From NCBI GenBank assembly GCA_937970115.1, contig CALBVO010000081.1, positions 1 through 26,054 of the forward strand: 26,054 nt of DNA. The letters are read 5' to 3'. The notes beneath the pieces were generated by a model, which made no database searches, was not told the origin of the DNA, and saw only the letters and a list, made by a program, of their open reading frames with translations. Made by a program: the position numbers and the translations under genes. Each line of letters opens with the position of its first letter. Positions within the stretch are counted from its first letter, which is position 1. Below, piece after piece: positions 23,766-26,054 of this stretch. The stretch is from Minisyncoccota bacterium (lineage in GTDB: Bacteria > Patescibacteriota > Minisyncoccia > Phycocordibacterales > UBA1006).

Positions 23766-23871
23766 GTTTAGTTTTTATACTTTTTAAGGGTTAATAAGGA
23801 AATAAACATATAATAATGTTGTAAAGCAACCCTAATGCAACAAAAACTCAATCAGATATTAGGTACTAAGC

Positions 23872-23899
23872 ATATTACGAATATTTTTGCAATTGTCAA
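23872..23899 (-). promoter_or_regulatory. Sigma-70 type promoter of the rpoB operon
   Basis: TTGACA (23894-23899), a 16-nt spacer and TAATAT (23872-23877) on the minus strand give a transcription start near 23865 and a leader of about 130 nt. Confidence 0.6.
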
Positions 23900-24095
23900 A
23901 AAATTCTTTTCTTTTGAAACCAAAAGAAACAAAAGTTTTTGAGCTCATAGAAATAATCTAAAATCAGCTCATATTTTTGATGCTCGAGAACTCGCTATCG
24001 CTTAAACAACTCTCGCATTATTCAAAAAATATCAGACTATTTCTTTACAATCATTTATATAGGCTCAAATAAATAGAGATGTGAAATAATAATTC

Positions 24096-24126
24096 AAAAG
24101 AGCAGGTACACAAACACTGCTCTTTT
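24096..24126. terminator. Terminator hairpin in the rpoB upstream region
   Basis: A 10-bp stem (AAAAGAGCAG / CTGCTCTTTT) has an 11-nt loop. It would end the candidate small transcript on the minus strand; the plus-strand T-tract is even stronger, but no plus-strand gene precedes it. Confidence 0.65.
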
Positions 24127-24160
24127 TTATTTATGATTTATGATTTATATTCCGTCTAAT

Positions 24161-24193
24161 TTAGTCAGATATAACAGTTATGAGTCTTTTCAT
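24161..24193 (-). CDS. Putative ten-codon peptide with a strong Shine-Dalgarno
   Basis: ATG 24193 to TAA 24161 encodes MKRLITVISD. An AAAGGAGG Shine-Dalgarno lies about 11-12 nt upstream, the strongest match in the window, where other genes have none. A terminator hairpin follows about 35 nt later. This resembles a leader-peptide layout, but the peptide has no run of one amino acid to sense. Confidence 0.3.
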   Translation of the reverse strand: MKRLITVISD

Positions 24194-24421
24194 AACAACA
24201 CTAACCTCCTTTCAGTTATAAAATAATACATAAGATATATATTTTAAATTAAGTGATCACAAATCTGGCAAGATAAGTGGCGCAATGCGACTTTTCCAAG
24301 TAATTAGTTATGTTGTGAAGACTTTTCTTTTTTAGTTAAACAATTTATTTTATTTATTGCAGGTCATGTGGAGGTGACTTTTTTTACAATAAAATCGTGA
24401 TTAAACTTAAATTCTGACTTA

Positions 24422-24449
24422 ATTATAACATTTTTAGAAAATCTCTCAA
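24422..24449 (-). promoter_or_regulatory. Promoter of the candidate small transcript
   Basis: TTGAGA (24444-24449), a 16-nt spacer and TATAAT (24422-24427) on the minus strand, just after the terminator of the 135-aa gene. Confidence 0.5.
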
Positions 24450-24454
24450 AATTT

Positions 24455-24483
24455 AACCCCAAAACAAAAAATGTTTTGGGGTT
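24455..24483. terminator. Terminator of the 135-aa gene
   Basis: A perfect 12-bp stem (AACCCCAAAACA / TGTTTTGGGGTT) with a 5-nt loop begins 6 nt after the minus-strand stop. Confidence 0.8.
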
Positions 24484-24489
24484 ATTCTA

Positions 24490-24897
24490 TTATGCGTATC
24501 TAGCGTGTGAAGGTCGTCGTGTTTTTTCTTTTGTCTTAGCGACAATTTTTTTTCCGACTTGTTTCATCCTTGTAAACATATTTTGTTTTTCAAAATTTCG
24601 AAGCAGAGTATCAGTCGAGATAACTTGGAACCCTGATTCCTTCAAGCGGTTGTATAAATCATGATTAGATGAGAGGAAAAATACTGTCTCTATACTCCAG
24701 CCATAATATTCAGAATCAATATCTTGTGAGATTGCCTCATTCCCTCTAGCCTCTTTTAAGGCCGCTGAATATTTTAAGTGCTTAACATCTTTTATCTGAA
24801 TATCTGTTGATGCAAGCATTCTACGAATTTTTTCACAGAGAAACTTTTTTTTCTCATATGAATAATTACCAACAAGAATTGGATATTTTTGAATCAT
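24490..24897 (-). CDS. Hypothetical protein (135 aa), faint PIN/NYN-like pattern
   Basis: I do not recognise a family with certainty. The segment ETVFFLSSNHDLYNRLKESG followed by FQVISTDTLLRNF resembles the second half of PIN/NYN nuclease-like domains (a strand, then SSNHDL, then a Gly and a strand). An early ILVGNYSYEKK strand-turn could be the first strand, but the usual early Asp is absent, so activity is doubtful. The C-terminus is very basic (KKIVAKTKEKTRRPSHARYA), suggesting RNA contact. It lies between trmD and the rpoB region with its own terminator. Confidence 0.65.
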   Translation of the reverse strand: MIQKYPILVGNYSYEKKKFLCEKIRRMLASTDIQIKDVKHLKYSAALKEARGNEAISQDIDSEYYGWSIETVFFLSSNHDLYNRLKESGFQVISTDTLLRNFEKQNMFTRMKQVGKKIVAKTKEKTRRPSHARYA

Positions 24898-24965
24898 AGA
24901 CTATGTATTTAAATTTATTAATAACTATTTAAATAAATTATAACACAAAATAAAGAATTACCAAA

Positions 24966-25631
24966 TTAGTGTTTTTTTCGCCATTCATCTATTAATTTAT
25001 GGTTCCCTTCTGTTAAGACAGAAGGAACTGAATATGTTTTGCCTTTGTATGAATATTCTGCTGGTCGTGTATACATCTCATGTGATGAAATACGTTCTTC
25101 TTCGAGTGAATGTTTATTTCCCAAGACTCCATCAACCTGACGAGATAGTGAATCAATCATTACCATAGCCGCCAATTCTCCACCAGTAAGAACATAATCG
25201 CCAATGGAAATTAATTCTGCACCAGTAATATCTGCTACGCGTGCATCGATACCTTCATAACGACCACAAATAAATATAATATCAGTATACTCAAGGACAG
25301 AAGATTTTGCATAGGCAGTAGTAAATTTCTCTCCACCAGGCGACAAAACAATAGTTTTGAACTTTCTTTTTTTGGTAAGAGGTAATTTTTCTCTCATAGT
25401 CTTTTTTGTAATAGTTGACCATAGATCAATAATTGGTTCAGCCATCATAACCATTCCTGGCCCTCCACCATAGGGAATATCATCTACCTTTTTGTGTTTA
25501 TTTTTTGTTACTGCTCGTGGATTATAAAATTGAATATTGATAAGATCCTTATCACGTGCCTTTTTGAGCATTGAATCATTAAGATATGAATCAAAGAGAT
25601 TTGGAAAAAGAGTTATTACATGAAAATTCAT
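24966..25631 (-). CDS. trmD: tRNA (guanine-37-N1)-methyltransferase
   Basis: The 221-aa SPOUT enzyme has MNFHVITLFPNLF at the start, DDIPYGGGPGMVM (51-62), LSPGGEKF (97-103), IICGRYEGIDARV-type FICGRYEGIDARV (120-132), and the trefoil-knot stretch ISIGDYVLTGGELAAMVMIDSLSR (141-164), with the conserved Asp160. It methylates G37 next to the anticodon, which prevents +1 frameshifting. The start is supported by a near-ideal promoter, TTGCAA-17-TAGAAT, ending 6 nt before the ATG. rimM, rpsP and rplS, common trmD neighbours, are absent here. The divergent RNase P RNA gene starts about 100 bp away. Confidence 0.97.
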   Translation of the reverse strand: MNFHVITLFPNLFDSYLNDSMLKKARDKDLINIQFYNPRAVTKNKHKKVDDIPYGGGPGMVMMAEPIIDLWSTITKKTMREKLPLTKKRKFKTIVLSPGGEKFTTAYAKSSVLEYTDIIFICGRYEGIDARVADITGAELISIGDYVLTGGELAAMVMIDSLSRQVDGVLGNKHSLEEERISSHEMYTRPAEYSYKGKTYSVPSVLTEGNHKLIDEWRKKH

Positions 25632-25637
25632 AATCTA

Positions 25638-25666
25638 ATTCTATGTAGATTAGTTCAATGTTGCAA
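25638..25666 (-). promoter_or_regulatory. Promoter of trmD, leaderless start
   Basis: TTGCAA (25661-25666), 17-nt spacer, TAGAAT (25638-25643), then exactly 6 nt to ATG 25631. It is the best-formed example of the leaderless pattern in this window. Confidence 0.7.
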
Positions 25667-25744
25667 GAGATAACAAAATCCACCAACGACAAAGACTAGC
25701 AATGATCTTTTTTTATTGTATATTCTATGAAATTACGTAGACTA

Positions 25745-26054
25745 ATAATGTCCATGTCAGGTAATCGCGCGACCAATTTATTGGAGTGAGGAAAGTCCGG
25801 ACATGTTTTTCCTTCGGGATCAAAAATGGTAGCAGGTAACCCCTGTCCGTAGTAATACGCGAGGTGCGAGCAGTGACGCCTAATTCGAAAGATGATGGCA
25901 TCTCTCTGGAGATGAATTGATATGGTGACATATCTAGTGAAACGGCTAAACCCTTACCTGCATGCAAAGTCGTACTGAAATTTATTTCAGAGTGCCGCAA
26001 AGAATGATATGGTGACATATCATCAAGATAAATGATTACCCTAAGACAGAATCC
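25745..26054 (+). ncRNA. rnpB: RNase P RNA, bacterial type A-like, 3' end cut by the window
   Basis: The universal GAGGAAAGTCCGGAC block is at 25788-25802, and the later conserved AAACCC-x-ACCTG-x-GCAAAG run is near 25949-25969. The closing AGACAGAATCC is at the right edge. GGTAATC (25760-25766) pairs with GATTACC (26034-26040), matching stem P2; P1 would close past the edge, so only about 15-25 nt are missing. Two identical GNRA-type hairpins, GATATG-GTGA-CATATC, lie at 25919-25934 and 26006-26021, where P14 and P18 are expected. The RNA is the catalytic part of RNase P, which trims tRNA 5' ends. The 5' end (about 25745) is an estimate. Confidence 0.93.
25919..26021 (+). repeat. Two identical 16-nt hairpins inside the RNase P RNA
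   Basis: The 16-nt sequence GATATGGTGACATATC occurs at 25919-25934 and again at 26006-26021. Each forms a 6-bp stem with a GTGA tetraloop. Confidence 0.9.

Larger units (their letters stand above)
24096..24415 (-). ncRNA. Candidate small transcript of about 320 nt, function unknown
   Basis: A promoter (24422-24449) and a terminator (24096-24126) bracket this gene-free stretch. It contains one strong SD (AAAGGAGG near 24205-24212) before a ten-codon frame, and upstream a TCACCTCC stretch (near 24370-24377) that could pair with that SD. I see no tmRNA, SRP RNA or 6S RNA signature. It could be a regulatory RNA, a leader-peptide attenuator of rpoB, or a small peptide gene. Confidence 0.35.
23735..24489. 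other. 755-bp non-coding region upstream of rpoB
   Basis: No protein gene longer than a ten-codon peptide is convincing. Reading toward rpoB on the minus strand, it contains a terminator (24455-24483), a promoter (24422-24449), an SD-led mini-ORF (24161-24193), a terminator hairpin (24096-24126), an A/T-rich imperfect inverted repeat around 23905-23940, the rpoB promoter (23872-23899), an AGGGTT/AACCCT long-range dyad in the leader, and the hairpin before the rpoB ATG. None of rplJ, rplL or tRNA genes, often upstream of rpoB in bacteria, is present. Confidence 0.6.

Noticed and set aside
24096..24415. tmRNA, SRP RNA or 6S RNA in the rpoB upstream region
   Set aside because: No tRNA-like ends, tag ending in Ala-Ala, SRP tetraloop motif or long single hairpin is visible.
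25725..26018. Minus-strand open frame of 97 codons inside the RNase P RNA
   Set aside because: The DNA is fully explained by the structured RNA; the frame is antisense to conserved RNA motifs.
1..26054. UGA recoded to glycine (code 25)
   Set aside because: All long genes are complete under the standard code with no in-frame TGA, so recoding is not supported.
1..26054. tRNA genes, insertion sequences or prophage
   Set aside because: I saw no tRNA cloverleaf with TTCRANNY arm, no transposase and no phage gene; repeats present are short and non-coding.

Overview
The window is a low-GC bacterial chromosome segment dominated by core information-processing genes. I infer a member of the Patescibacteria (CPR). 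The proteins are compact: RpoB 1079 aa, RpoC 1233 aa, a DnaG without most of its zinc ligands, and a 387-aa primary sigma factor. Shine-Dalgarno sequences are almost absent, intergenic gaps are short and packed with hairpins, and many small uncharacterised proteins are present. This placement is an inference; no rRNA gene lies in the window. The standard code applies to all long genes. Of 22 annotated genes with a visible stop, 17 end in TAA, 5 in TAG and none in TGA.

Layout. 1-1103: a broken endonuclease/exonuclease/phosphatase gene running off the left edge, a tiny basic protein, an inverted-repeat (MITE/REP-like) element and a 40-nt palindrome. 1098-2336: a NUDIX hydrolase, a small charged protein and a frameshifted BON-LysM (Kbp/YgaU-like) gene. 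2337-2848: a gene-free stretch full of hairpins and terminators. 2849-7717: gyrB, divergent from ung, a YqaA/VTT membrane protein and pyk (pyk has a one-base frameshift in a run of six A). 7890-9571: three minus-strand genes (a NUDIX hydrolase with a heptanucleotide repeat at its start, an AlkD-like glycosylase and an unknown protein). 9696-12193: a methyltransferase divergent from an ABC exporter. 12263-13609: a 43-aa coiled-coil protein, an NTF2-like protein and an ECF-type sigma factor.

13865-23734 is one tight minus-strand operon, rpoB-rpoC-dnaG-rpoD. It joins core RNA polymerase, primase and the housekeeping sigma factor, with gaps of 2-14 nt. Upstream lies a 755-bp non-coding region with a rpoB promoter, a hairpin just before the rpoB start codon, and a separate candidate small transcript. 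The window ends with an unknown 135-aa gene, trmD, and most of the RNase P RNA gene on the plus strand.

Two genome-scale habits stand out. First, many genes have a -10 hexamer ending exactly 6 nt before the ATG, which places the transcription start on the A of the start codon (leaderless mRNAs). Second, most genes end in long palindromic terminators with matching A and T arms. Some of these carry conserved, dispersed cores that form at least two repeat families. Two genes (kbp-like and pyk) share the same type of frameshift, one missing A after an in-frame AAA AAA. This points either to sequencing homopolymer error or to real slippage.
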